Shown one piece after another: positions 45,731 through 53,669 of a DNA stretch of 64,000 bases. The notes beneath the pieces are model-generated. The model was not told the origin of the DNA. It searched no databases and worked only from the letters and a program-made list of their open reading frames with translations. Source of the stretch: Peribacillus frigoritolerans. GTDB taxonomy: Bacteria; Bacillota; Bacilli; Bacillales; DSM-1321. A program made the position numbers and the translations under genes. The stretch covers positions 1,821,712 through 1,885,711 of the forward strand of contig NZ_KV440950.1 of assembly GCF_001636405.1 (NCBI RefSeq), in the 5' to 3' direction. How positions within the stretch are numbered: position 1 is the stretch's first letter; each line of letters starts with the position of its first letter.

Positions 45731-46848
45731 GAAAGCTAATTGCAGTCATGGTAATTGGCTGTCAACTTTTATTGACGACAGGCTGCTGGGGAATGAAGGA
45801 AATTCAAGCTCAAACATATGGATCCGCTCTAGGGATCGATTATAAAGAGGGTGAATTCATCTTATACTTTCAAGCATTGAATTTTGCGGATATAGCAAAA
45901 CAAGAGGGAGCCACAGCATTACAAGAAAAAACTGGTGTTGTCATTGGGAAAGGTAAAGGGGAAAGTATCGAAGAAGCATTTACTGAATTGGAACAAAATG
46001 CAGCATTGCCACTTTATATAGGGCATGTTAACTCCTTCATTTTAAGTGAGGATGTAATCAATAAGAAAATGAAGGATTTCATTGAATATGTAGGGAAAGA
46101 GCCCTTATTGCGATACAATTCATGGCTGTTTGTTACAAACGAGGATATTAAAAAGGTGTTTAACGGTGATAGTTTCTTTAATCTTCCTAACTTATTCACG
46201 ATCATTCAAAGGCCAGAGACCGTTATTCATGAAAACTATTTCATTTCCCCGTTAAAATTCAGTGAACTGGTTTCGAAATTTTATCAACCGGTTGGTTCCA
46301 TTTTAATTCCCTCTATGGTAATAAATGAGCATCATTACACAGACAGGGGGAAAGAAAAAAAGATACCAACGTTGAATGGCGGCTATGTTTTATCAAAACA
46401 ACAGTATAAAGGGTTCGTAAGTAAACAAGATTTGACTGGTATGAAATGGGTTGAAAATAAGGCGACAGTCATGTTTTTTTCCCTGAATAAACAAAAGGTA
46501 AGTGTTGAAATCATGGACCCCAAAACAAACATCAAAGTATTGGAGCAACAAAAGAAACCCTTATATGATTTAGAAGTTAAAGCAAATGGGATATTGAAAC
46601 AAAATTTAGACAACCTGGATATGGGAAAAATCGAAAAAAAGGTAGAAATAAAAATTAAGGAAGATATTTTGAAGACATTGGAGACGGGGGAAAAAATCAA
46701 CACAGACCTTTTTAACATAAGTGAAAAGGCATACAGATACCATGTCAATAAGTGGGATAATAAAATTATTAATTCCTTCGATAAGACTTCAATAAATGAT
46801 ATAAAAGTTAATATCCATATTGAACATAGTGAAAATTACAAACGTTAG
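45727..46848 (+). CDS. Germinant receptor C subunit (GerAC/YndF-family lipoprotein)
   Basis: A 373-residue lipoprotein with signal MRKLIAVMVIGCQLLLTTGC (lipid-modified C20) and a Ger(x)C body. It begins after the lipobox with WGMKEIQAQTYGSALGIDYK. It is the third receptor subunit, on the outer face of the spore inner membrane. The stop is immediately followed by the eroded rph sequence; no terminator is evident, so read-through toward rdgB is possible. Confidence 0.9.
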   Translation: MRKLIAVMVIGCQLLLTTGCWGMKEIQAQTYGSALGIDYKEGEFILYFQALNFADIAKQEGATALQEKTGVVIGKGKGESIEEAFTELEQNAALPLYIGHVNSFILSEDVINKKMKDFIEYVGKEPLLRYNSWLFVTNEDIKKVFNGDSFFNLPNLFTIIQRPETVIHENYFISPLKFSELVSKFYQPVGSILIPSMVINEHHYTDRGKEKKIPTLNGGYVLSKQQYKGFVSKQDLTGMKWVENKATVMFFSLNKQKVSVEIMDPKTNIKVLEQQKKPLYDLEVKANGILKQNLDNLDMGKIEKKVEIKIKEDILKTLETGEKINTDLFNISEKAYRYHVNKWDNKIINSFDKTSINDIKVNIHIEHSENYKR

Positions 46849-46868
46849 TTTATAAGTTTCAGGTTATT

Positions 46869-47034
46869 GCAGGTGAGGGAGTTGTGTTAGACTTAACTTA
46901 TCTGGAAAATTCAGCGGCTGTTGTTGATCATGATAGGCAGAGTTGAATCCGTCCGTTGGCACTGGAGAAGAAGCGGCTTTTACATATGACGAATGACAGC
47001 AAATTCTTTCTCAGCCCAAAAGAGCTCCCGTGCC
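46869..47034 (+). pseudogene. rph: Remnant of ribonuclease PH gene (C-terminal part, frameshifted)
   Basis: Three reading frames give consecutive pieces of the RNase PH C-terminus. Frame 1 (46869-46928) reads AGEGVVLDLTYLENSAAVVD, like the family's GVVLDLNY-EDS-A-VDMN. Frame 2 (from 46936) reads GRVESVR, like G-FVE-Q. Frame 3 (from 46958) reads GTGEEAAFTYDE and then a stop, like GTGEEATFS. A further shift gives AQKS. About 170 bp survive; the 5' three quarters are absent. It lies exactly where rph sits in B. subtilis (between gerM and rdgB), so loss of a former rph is the likely reading. The protein comparison is from memory. Confidence 0.78.
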
Positions 47035-47062
47035 GATAAAATGAAAAAGGGTGAAATGAAAA

Positions 47063-47674
47063 ATGAAGACAGTAATCATTGCAACGAAAAATAAAGGGAA
47101 AGCCAAGGAGTTCGAAAGCTTATTTTCTGCTAAAGGTTATGAAGTCAAAACACTTCTCGATGTACCGGATGCCCCGGATGTGGAGGAAACAGGCACGACC
47201 TTTGAAGAAAATGCGATCCTGAAGGCAGAGGCCATTGCCCATCAGCTAGGCCACTTTGTCATTGCTGATGACTCCGGATTGATTGTAGATGCATTGGAGG
47301 GCCGTCCAGGCGTTTATTCTGCCCGTTATGCTGGAGAGGCCAAAAGTGATGAAGCAAACACGGAAAAAGTCCTCCGCGAACTGGAAGGCGTGCCAAAAGA
47401 GGCTAGGACGGCGAGATTTTATTGCGCCTTGGCACTAGCGTCACCCAACCAGGAAACGATTACGGTATCGGGAACGATGGAAGGCTTGATCACGGAACAG
47501 CCTTCAGGAACGAATGGATTTGGTTATGATCCCATCTTTTTTGTAGAGGAACAGGGCAAAACAAACGCTGAATTGACAAAAGAGGAAAAAAATCAAATCA
47601 GCCACCGTGCCAACGCGTTGAGGGCTCTAGATGAAAAACTTGATCCATTTCTAAAAAGGGAAGAAGGAATGTGA
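47063..47674 (+). CDS. rdgB: XTP/dITP diphosphatase (non-canonical purine NTPase, RdgB/YsnA)
   Basis: 203 residues of the Ham1/RdgB family, starting [20 protein letters not shown], with [20 protein letters not shown] and [13 protein letters not shown]. It hydrolyses XTP and dITP to prevent their incorporation. The start follows AAAGGGTGAAATGAAAA. It just precedes ysnB. Confidence 0.94.
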   Translation: MKTVIIATKNKGKAKEFESLFSAKGYEVKTLLDVPDAPDVEETGTTFEENAILKAEAIAHQLGHFVIADDSGLIVDALEGRPGVYSARYAGEAKSDEANTEKVLRELEGVPKEARTARFYCALALASPNQETITVSGTMEGLITEQPSGTNGFGYDPIFFVEEQGKTNAELTKEEKNQISHRANALRALDEKLDPFLKREEGM

Positions 47675-47676
47675 CG

Positions 47677-48189
47677 ATGAAAGTGCTAATAATGAGTGAC
47701 AGTCATGGCTTAACTCATGAAATCAGCATGATTGCCGAACGTCATAAACAAGAGGTCGCCGCCATGATCCATTGCGGTGATTCAGAGTTGGAAAGAAATG
47801 ACCCTCACATGGCGGAGTTTTTGGCCGTTGGCGGGAATTGCGACTATGATTCGGCATATCCGGATGATATTGTGGAGAATATCTCAGGCAAGCGTTTCTT
47901 CGTTACGCATGGACACCTCTATAATATAAATATGACCTTGATGAACCTATCTTATAAAAGTGAGGAGACAGGGGCGGATATTATTTGCTTTGGTCACTCC
48001 CATGCTCCAGGTTCAGAGTGGATTGACGGCAAGCTCTTCATCAACCCGGGAAGCATACGGCAGCCGCGGGGACGAAAAGAGAAAACCTATGCCATTTTGG
48101 AGATTGGAAATGACCAACTTGAAATCATCTATTATGACCTTGAAGGAAAAATCGTTGAGGATCTAAGAAATGCTTATCAAATGGAATGA
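47677..48189 (+). CDS. ysnB: YfcE-type metallophosphoesterase (YsnB)
   Basis: About 170 residues with calcineurin-like phosphoesterase metal motifs: LIMSDSHG, IHCGDSE, VGGNCD, VTHGH and FGHSH. Probably a phosphodiesterase of unknown natural substrate. ATG 47677 has AGAAGGA about ten bases upstream; the GTG at 47671, overlapping the rdgB stop, is less well placed. Forms an operon with rdgB. Confidence 0.9.
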   Translation: MKVLIMSDSHGLTHEISMIAERHKQEVAAMIHCGDSELERNDPHMAEFLAVGGNCDYDSAYPDDIVENISGKRFFVTHGHLYNINMTLMNLSYKSEETGADIICFGHSHAPGSEWIDGKLFINPGSIRQPRGRKEKTYAILEIGNDQLEIIYYDLEGKIVEDLRNAYQME

Positions 48190-48202
48190 CTTCATGTATA
48201 AT

Positions 48203-48235
48203 GAACAGGAAGCGTTTTTCCCCGCTTCCTGGTTC
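48203..48235 (+). terminator. Hairpin after ysnB
   Basis: GAACAGGAAGCG / CGCTTCCTGGTTC stem, followed by a short TT run and then a T-rich stretch at 48253. Confidence 0.55.
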
Positions 48236-48269
48236 TTAAAAAAAGAAAAAAACTTTTTTTGAAAAACCG

Positions 48270-48298
48270 TTGACTTTCTTTTGATATCCTACTATAAT
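48270..48298 (+). promoter_or_regulatory. Promoter of tRNA-Arg
   Basis: TTGACT-N17-TATAAT, about 65 bp upstream of the tRNA. Confidence 0.8.
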
Positions 48299-48362
48299 AA
48301 GAAGTGTCCTAAGGGAACAGTTAAGGTAATACATAAGTTTTACCGCAACTTATATCATAAAC

Positions 48363-48436
<74 letters not shown>

Positions 48437-48443
48437 CTAACTT

Positions 48444-48479
48444 AAAAAGCCAAAACCTTCTAAAGGTTTTGGCTTTTTT
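48444..48479 (+). terminator. tRNA-Arg terminator
   Basis: AAAAAGCCAAAACCTT / AAGGTTTTGGCTTTTTT, strong stem and T run. Confidence 0.9.
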
Positions 48480-48599
48480 ACTTTTTTTGGGTGTTTAAGC
48501 TAACGAGGGTCATTTTTAACCATGAAATTTTTTATTTCATATTTATCGCAGGTGGATGACCATTTGTGTCGAACTTGTAATAAATAAGGAGATGTTTAA

Positions 48600-48800
48600 A
48601 TGAATAAAGATAGATTATTCAAGTTCATTCAAACTTCCACTCGGGGCAATTTCTTCTCAGTCGAAATAACCGAAGATGGAACAGAAGTGGTCCAATTAGC
48701 CAAAGAGTTAGAAAAAGAAGGAAGAATCAAGTTGAGGGAATGTAAACGAAAAGAAAAAGGTGTTTATCTGGAAGGAATACTTAAGTTTGTACCTAGCTAA
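48600..48800 (+). CDS. Small hypothetical protein (66 aa)
   Basis: A 66-residue soluble, charged protein beginning MNKDRLFKFIQTSTRGNFFS. The start has a good ribosome site (ATAAGGAGATGTTTAA). I do not recognise a family. The C-terminal half (ECKRKEKGVYLEGILKFVP) reads as short beta strands. It stands alone between the tRNA terminator and a repeat-rich stretch. Confidence 0.55.
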   Translation: MNKDRLFKFIQTSTRGNFFSVEITEDGTEVVQLAKELEKEGRIKLRECKRKEKGVYLEGILKFVPS

Positions 48801-48980
48801 TACTTAATGAGCTCTGCGAAGGATTTTTATAAAGGATTTCATAAAACATCCTTCGCTACAAAATGGGAATCGGAGACCGAACAGTGAGGTAAAGGGTTAA
48901 AAAAATTCATGAACGGTCGAATATTGTGTGGTTTAGGTCGATAAACTGCTCAGGTCTTTATGGTCTTAACTGTAATCCTC

Positions 48981-49110
48981 GCTGGATTTAAGAAATTTGT
49001 ACAGCGCTACTGCCGAATAACTGGCAGCCGAGACACCAAAAGTGCTTGCTTTGATGCGATTTGGCAGACAGTCGGCGGAAAGGGAGCGGATTTCTGAAAT
49101 CAACTCCAAC
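48981..49110 (+). repeat. Interspersed repeat family B
   Basis: AAGAAATTTGTACAGCGCTA, CTGCCGAATAACTGG, GCCGAGACACC, GGCAGACAGTCGGCGGAAAG, ending GGATTTCTGAAATCAACTCC. The 5' part is diverged. It is followed after about 50 bp by a family A element. Confidence 0.8.
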
Positions 49111-49158
49111 TTTCTCAAATAAAAAACTGTAGGCAAAAAGATTTCTATCTGAATTTTT

Positions 49159-49268
49159 AAGGGTGTGCGAGACTCCTGCGGGAATAGCGAGTCCAAGGGA
49201 GACCCCACAGGCGTAAGTGCGCCGAGGGCGGACCGCCCGCGGAAAGCGAGTGCCTGGAGGCAACGTTC
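49159..49268 (+). repeat. Interspersed repeat family A (ends degenerate)
   Basis: TGCGAGACTCCTGCGGGAAT, GGGAGACCCCACAGGCG, GACCGCCCGCGGAAAGCGAG, TGCCTGGAGG. The outer GTTGATT/AATCAAC ends are lost. The gap 48801-49868 otherwise contains a terminator-like hairpin and a broken reading frame. Confidence 0.8.
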
Positions 49269-49332
49269 AATTTGTACAGGCTAAAAAAACTGTAGGTAAA
49301 ATCGACTTACATCGAATTTTGTCTACAGTCTG

Positions 49333-49360
49333 AGGCATCCATACTTGGATGTCTTTTTTT
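49333..49360 (+). terminator. Orphan terminator-like hairpin
   Basis: GGCATCCA / TGGATGTC stem with a four-base loop and seven T. It is preceded by an ACTGTAG … CTACAGT inverted pair. No gene on the plus strand ends nearby. Confidence 0.5.
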
Positions 49361-49376
49361 CGATATCAAATTCTAT

Positions 49377-49615
49377 TTAAGGTTCGGAGATTTTTTTAAT
49401 GATTTCACGGTTTTTGATTATTGCCGTATTCAATTCTTCGACGGGTGAACTTTTTTCATCAGCTTCACTCAGCTGCATCGATTGTTTTTGTATAAGTGAT
49501 TCAATCGTGAGACCTTGAATTGTTCGGATACATGTTGTGATGCCTTGTGCAAATCGGTGTTATGGATCGATGTAATCGCTTCGTTTTCCTCTTTCGATAA
49601 GATATCCTCCTCTAA
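49377..49615 (-). pseudogene. Frameshifted small reading frame, possible decayed gene
   Basis: On the minus strand AGAGGAGG is followed by a frame reading LSKEENEAITSIHNTDLHKA and on to EQFKV. A shifted frame continues LTIESLIQKQSMQLSEADEK and SSPVEELNTAIIKNREIIKK to a TAA at 49377-49379. The protein-like composition of both halves, on opposite sides of one frame change, suggests a broken gene of about 75 codons. No ATG, GTG or TTG is well placed at the front. I do not recognise the family. Confidence 0.4.
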
Positions 49616-49799
49616 AGCTTATTCACGTTTATAAAGCATATTATTGGGGAAATTCCGCTTATTACTCTTGATACTATATCGGCATAGTGCCATGGAAACC
49701 GTAAAATGGAAGGTGAAAACCCTTGTCAGCTTTATGTTATGAAGCCCCTCTGACTAAGAAGGCCATAATTTGCTGGAATTATAAAAAACAGAAAAAACA

Positions 49800-49828
49800 T
49801 TGACATAATACAAACAAATAAATAATAT
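49800..49828 (+). promoter_or_regulatory. Promoter of the DUF2087 gene
   Basis: TTGACA-N17-TAATAT, about 40 bp upstream of the start codon. Confidence 0.7.
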
Positions 49829-49868
49829 GTTTATTATATTATAAACTTTATAGGGAAGTGTTTGTTTA

Positions 49869-50624
49869 ATGAAGGACGCGGAAATGTTTTGGAGCGCATC
49901 TCAGGATGAGCTTAAACAAGGGTACATCGAAGGTGAGAATCAATATGTTTGTTTGCTGTGTGGAAATGCAGTTGAAAAGGGGATAGTATACCCGAAAGAT
50001 GGAGTTCTTTATGAAGCGAAGAGGTATATGCGCATTCATATTGAACATGCACACAGCTCGGTATTTGAATACTTGATTGATCTCGATAAAAAACTTACAG
50101 GTCTCACCGACCATCAAAACCGTCTCCTTCGCCTTTTTTACCAAGGGAAAAATGATGCCGAGGTTCAGGAGGAAATGGGAATTGGCAGTCCTTCCACGAT
50201 TCGGAACCATCGTTTTGTGTTGAAAGAGAAAGAGCGTCAGGCAAAGTTGTTTTTAGCCCTGATGGAACTATTGAAAGATAAAGATGAACACGCGCCGGCA
50301 TTTATCCCGCTTCATCAAAAAGCAAGGATGGTCGATGATCGTTATAACGTTACTGAGGATGAAAAGGTGACTGTACTGAAAAAATACTTCCCTAAAGGCA
50401 GTCAGGATGCATTAAAGTCTTTTCCGCCAAAGGAAAAACAAAGGCTGATCATTCTCCAAGAAATTATGAACCGTTTTGAAAATGAGCGGAAATACGAAGA
50501 AAAGGAAATCAATCAAATATTGGGTGCGATTTATCATGATCATGTTCTTTTGAGAAGATACTTAATAGAATATGGATTCTTGGATAGAAAGCCTGATGGG
50601 AGCCAATATTGGCTGAAGAAATGA
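49869..50624 (+). CDS. DUF2087 protein with N-terminal zinc finger and HTH
   Basis: 251 residues. A likely metal-binding N-terminus has C28-x2-C31 and H57-x2-H60-x-H62. A middle region (LTDHQNRLLRLFYQGKNDAE … SPSTIRNHRF, residues ~78-115) resembles a LuxR-type helix-turn-helix. The C-terminal DUF2087 domain (TVLKKYFPKGSQDALKSFPP to the end, ~165-245) ends YGFLDRKPDGSQYWL. Probably a DNA-binding regulator. The GIY-YIG gene follows after 18 bp, so the two are an operon. Role not known. Confidence 0.75.
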   Translation: MKDAEMFWSASQDELKQGYIEGENQYVCLLCGNAVEKGIVYPKDGVLYEAKRYMRIHIEHAHSSVFEYLIDLDKKLTGLTDHQNRLLRLFYQGKNDAEVQEEMGIGSPSTIRNHRFVLKEKERQAKLFLALMELLKDKDEHAPAFIPLHQKARMVDDRYNVTEDEKVTVLKKYFPKGSQDALKSFPPKEKQRLIILQEIMNRFENERKYEEKEINQILGAIYHDHVLLRRYLIEYGFLDRKPDGSQYWLKK

Positions 50625-50642
50625 TGACTGGGGGCAAGAAAG

Positions 50643-51005
50643 ATGGATCGTAAAAAAGAATTGAAGCAATTATATAAAGAAACGAAGGTTGAAGCAGGGG
50701 TATACCAAATCAGAAATACGGTAAATAATAAAGTCTTTATCGGAAGCACCAGGAATTTAAAGACGTTGAAGGGGAAACAATTTGAATTGGAAGTCGGGAC
50801 AAACACCAATAAAGTGCTGCAAAGTGAGTGGAACCAATATGGGAAAGATGCTTTTTCTTTTGAGGTACTGGAGGTATTGAAGCCAAAAGAAACAGGATTT
50901 TTTGATGCTAAACGGGAATTGAAAAAACTTGAAGAAAAGTGGATGGAAAAAATACAGCCTTACGAAGAACGGGGATACAATGGAATGAAACCCGCTGACT
51001 TGTAA
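50643..51005 (+). CDS. GIY-YIG superfamily protein, probably catalytically impaired
   Basis: 120 residues with a recognisable GIY-YIG core: GVYQIRNTVNNKVFIGSTRN at residues 19-38. Aligned from memory with I-TevI, the tyrosine Y6 is kept (Y21), Y17 is replaced by F32, R27 by L42, and the metal-binding E75 is kept (E97 in LEEKW). The end GYNGM matches the family. Losing the arginine and one tyrosine suggests weak or absent nuclease activity. Co-transcribed with the DUF2087 protein; a shared function is likely but unknown. Confidence 0.75.
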   Translation: MDRKKELKQLYKETKVEAGVYQIRNTVNNKVFIGSTRNLKTLKGKQFELEVGTNTNKVLQSEWNQYGKDAFSFEVLEVLKPKETGFFDAKRELKKLEEKWMEKIQPYEERGYNGMKPADL

Positions 51006-51144
51006 TTGGCCTTTAGGGATTCTCCTTGATTCCCGGCTCCCGATTTACCTTTGATGCATTTCATTCTTATTTCTTTATGAAAAATAAGGTATTATGGAAG
51101 CAAATGGTAATATACTTTAGTGTTTATGATTAGGGGGTGCTGGG

Positions 51145-51423
51145 ATGGAAAATGGAGATGGATATCTACGGGCGAAAAAAAGGGTTGAAAACCTTAAGGC
51201 ATTCTACATTCATCTAATGGTGTATGTATTGGTGAATGTCATGTTGATTGCAATTAACCTTTTGACGGATCCCGGTTATTGGTGGTTCCTTTATCCCCTC
51301 GGTGGGTGGGGGATTGGTGTTCTGATACATGGAATTACCATTCTTGCACAAGGAAACTTCGGGTCAGAGTGGGAAGAAAGAAAAATAAAAGAATATATGG
51401 AAAAGGATAAAAAGAACGGCTGA
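51145..51423 (+). CDS. 2TM-domain membrane protein
   Basis: 92 residues. A charged N-terminus (YLRAKKRVENLKAFYIHLMV) and two membrane helices (LMVYVLVNVMLIAINLL; WWFLYPLGGWGIGVLIHGI) are typical of the 2TM domain, which also occurs at the N-terminus of some histidine kinases. The rest is a short charged tail. Function unknown. Start follows TTAGGGGGTGCTGGG. Confidence 0.8.
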   Translation: MENGDGYLRAKKRVENLKAFYIHLMVYVLVNVMLIAINLLTDPGYWWFLYPLGGWGIGVLIHGITILAQGNFGSEWEERKIKEYMEKDKKNG

Positions 51424-51605
51424 ATTTGGGCGTGTTCAAAACAGGGGTCATTTATGGCTCTTTTTTTGTGGGAAAAAATAATCGGTGGATCTCACTTGTT
51501 GTAAGTTTTTAAATGGTTTAAGCTAGTAATGAGGGACCTGTCTATGAAAAAGGGGAAACCCGTGGAGGACCTTCACTAAATAATAATTAATCTTAGGAGT
51601 TGCGA

Positions 51606-51779
51606 ATGAAAAAAATAGGATGGACCATAACGGGAATAGGGGCAATCATGGCGCTGGGGGCCTTGCTTTATCCTTTGAATGTTATTGATAAAACTCTATG
51701 TATATATTTATTGCTCGGCGGTGCAGGGCTAATGTTTGCCGGGTCGATGTTCAGGGCCTTTTCGCTCCTGAAAAGATGA
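51606..51779 (+). CDS. Small two-helix membrane protein (57 aa)
   Basis: 57 codons, ATG 51606 to TGA 51779, with a good ribosome site (CTTAGGAGTTGCGA). Two hydrophobic segments (WTITGIGAIMALGALLYPL and LCIYLLLGGAGLMFAGSMF) and a basic C-terminus (LLKR). It lies 43 bp upstream of the DUF202 gene and in the same direction, so the two may be co-transcribed. No family recognised. Confidence 0.65.
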   Translation: MKKIGWTITGIGAIMALGALLYPLNVIDKTLCIYLLLGGAGLMFAGSMFRAFSLLKR

Positions 51780-51822
51780 CTGATTTTACCATTTGATAAA
51801 AACGCTCGATTAAGGTGATGAC

Positions 51823-52176
51823 ATGGAGAAAAACCAATTGAAATATGCCCAGCAGCATCTGGCTAATGAACGCACCTTCTTGGCATGGATAAGAACGGTG
51901 ATTGCAATAGTGGGAGTTGGCTTTCTTGCGACAAGCCTGCATTTTACGATTGGTGTGCATCGGGATGCCCGGATTGACTTGATCAGCATCGTGCTGGGGA
52001 TGTTTGCGTGTGCATTGGGACTTGTGATTACCGTTCTGGCGACAATCGGTTATCTTCAGAAGAAACGGCAAATCAATGAAGGGACGTTCCGGTCTTCAAG
52101 TGCACACGTAATTCTAATCGCTGTTTTTATGGTCATATTGTTATCGATGATCATTTTATATTTTGTTTTCATTTAA
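51823..52176 (+). CDS. DUF202 (YidH-type) membrane protein
   Basis: 117 residues. The DUF202 signature LANERTFLAWIRTVIAIVGV is at the N-terminus, with three membrane helices after it and a LQKKRQINEG loop. Function unknown. The start follows AAGGTGATGAC. A terminator follows the stop. Confidence 0.85.
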   Translation: MEKNQLKYAQQHLANERTFLAWIRTVIAIVGVGFLATSLHFTIGVHRDARIDLISIVLGMFACALGLVITVLATIGYLQKKRQINEGTFRSSSAHVILIAVFMVILLSMIILYFVFI

Positions 52177-52209
52177 AACTGTCCTAACCTGATTAGGGCG
52201 GTTTTTTTA
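52177..52209 (+). terminator. Terminator after DUF202 gene
   Basis: AACTGTCCTAA / TTAGGGCGGTT imperfect stem with G-U pairs followed by seven T. Confidence 0.75.
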
Positions 52210-52390
52210 GTTTCTGCTATTATATACTTATTCTTACATCGATACGGAAAGATTTCTTCCATTAATTTAATGCCATCAAAAAACGAAAGCTTGGAAAACA
52301 CTGTATTTCAGGTTATGAAAGAATCATTCAGAATTAGACTAATTCGAAGAAAACGAGTTTGTTGTAATGTTATGGCTGTTACAATTTGGG

Positions 52391-52471
52391 CGTGGATTTC
52401 CCATCCAGGCACTCGCTTTCCGCGGGCGGCCCAGGTGAGCCTGCGGAGTCTCGCACCTTCGTTATGAATGC
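52391..52471 (-). repeat. Truncated interspersed repeat family A
   Basis: CGTGGATTTCCCATCCAGGC, ACTCGCTTTCCGCGGGCGG and TGCGGAGTCTCGCACCTTCG, with about 40 bp missing from the middle compared with the copies at 24339-24842. The remainder of the 557-bp gap to 52733 is AT-rich and shows nothing else I can name. Confidence 0.75.
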
Positions 52472-52733
52472 ATTTTTGTGCACGTTAAACATGGTGAAAT
52501 TTTAAACCGGAAGGGTATATAAGCGTAGGGAAAAGATCGATCAAGTTTTTTCTTTTGCCTTCCTTTTAAAATATAAACCATCATCGTTTTGTAAATAAAC
52601 TTCACATGGGTAATTCCTAACTTTATAATCCTTGAAAGTACTTGCTTTATTCAATTTCAATCACGTTTTAAATATTTGTTTAATTTCCTTTTTGTGAGAT
52701 ATGATAAAGAGGAATTAAAAGGAGGTCATCGTG

Positions 52734-53009
52734 ATGGTGGATATCAAAAAAGGTGAAAGTTCTTTTTTTGTCGAAGAATCAGGTGAGAAACTAGCGGAAA
52801 TTACATTCTTTAAATCAGGTGATGATGAGATCACGGTCGATCATACCGTTGTTTCTGACAAGCTTCGCGGGCAAAAGGTAGGAAATGCCCTTGTTGAAAA
52901 GATCATAGGATTCGCAAGGGAGGAAAACCTGAAAATTGTTCCGGTATGTTCATTCGTTCAAAAACAATTTGAAAAAAATGCAGAATACGAGGATGTATTG
53001 GCTAAATAA
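52734..53009 (+). CDS. Small GNAT-like N-acetyltransferase (YjdJ type)
   Basis: 91 residues. It is a short GNAT-type domain containing the AcCoA-binding stretch VVSDKLRGQKVGNALVEKII and the ending VPVCSFVQKQFEKNAEYEDV, typical of YjdJ-like acetyltransferases. Substrate unknown. ATG 52734 has AGGAGG eight bases upstream; the GTG at 52731 is one codon earlier. Monocistronic, followed by a terminator. Confidence 0.85.
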   Translation: MVDIKKGESSFFVEESGEKLAEITFFKSGDDEITVDHTVVSDKLRGQKVGNALVEKIIGFAREENLKIVPVCSFVQKQFEKNAEYEDVLAK

Positions 53010-53014
53010 ACCGG

Positions 53015-53063
53015 AGGGCTGACTTAGGGGATGATTAATATCACCTATGTTCAGCCCTTTTTC
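53015..53063 (+). terminator. Terminator after small GNAT gene
   Basis: AGGGCTGA / TCAGCCCT stem with a long, partly paired loop (GGTGATATT-like) and TTTTT. Confidence 0.7.
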
Positions 53064-53156
53064 ATTTTCCAGATAATCTTTACACCCCCAATAAAATAAT
53101 GGTAAAGCCTTTCCTCCTACAGTTATGTTCGCATTTAATATAGGGGAGGTGCTAGG

Positions 53157-53669
53157 ATGGCCATCAAATTACAAACCCTATTGAATCATGCAAAGGAAAA
53201 TATGGGAAGCGGTATGAACCCGGTCGTGAACGAAACGATACTCGAAGTGGTGAAATTAGCTTATGAAGCGGGGATATTTGTTCAAATAACGGCTGGTTAT
53301 CGAAGTTTCCGAGAACAACATGAACTGTATGAACGAGGCAGAACGAATAAATCCAAGCCAATCGTGACATATGCCAGAGGGGGGCAATCCTTGCATAACT
53401 ATGGCCTTGCAGTCGATTTTGTCATCCTTAGTGATGACGGCAAGCGGGCACTGTGGACAGAGGGCGAGAAGTGGACAAAGGTGGCAGCCATAGCAAAATC
53501 CCTGGGATTTGTTTGGGGAGGGGATTTTGAATTGTTCCGTGATTTTCCGCACCTTGGAATGTCAGGCGGTTTATCAACGAGAGATCTTCAAAAGGGATGG
53601 CGGCCGAATCTTATATCGCGAGTGGCGTCCGCAATCAGTGAAAATGAGGCTGAAAGGGAAAATGGATGA
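53157..53669 (+). CDS. M15-family peptidoglycan peptidase (CwlK/endolysin type)
   Basis: 170 residues. A D-Ala-D-Ala carboxypeptidase/L-Ala-D-Glu peptidase fold with the Zn-binding pattern SLHNYGLAVDFVI (H and D) and HLGM near residue 140. ITAGYRSFREQHELYERGRT is the family's substrate-side segment. No signal peptide is visible, unlike secreted CwlK, so it resembles phage endolysin-like members; export route unknown. Start after GGGGAGGTGCTAGG. Confidence 0.85.
   Translation: MAIKLQTLLNHAKENMGSGMNPVVNETILEVVKLAYEAGIFVQITAGYRSFREQHELYERGRTNKSKPIVTYARGGQSLHNYGLAVDFVILSDDGKRALWTEGEKWTKVAAIAKSLGFVWGGDFELFRDFPHLGMSGGLSTRDLQKGWRPNLISRVASAISENEAERENG

Noticed and set aside
49681-49800. Possible riboswitch before the DUF2087 gene
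   Set aside because: A small GGCATAGTGCC-type hairpin is present, but it lies upstream of the promoter and fits no riboswitch class I know.
49869-51005. Restriction or defence system
   Set aside because: The GIY-YIG/DUF2087 pair lacks a methyltransferase, ATPase or toxin-antitoxin partner, and the GIY-YIG residues are degenerate; kept only as an unusual pair.
53157-53669. Phage lysis module
   Set aside because: The M15 peptidase is endolysin-like, but no holin or phage structural gene is adjacent and it has its own promoter-sized gap; treated as a lone peptidase.
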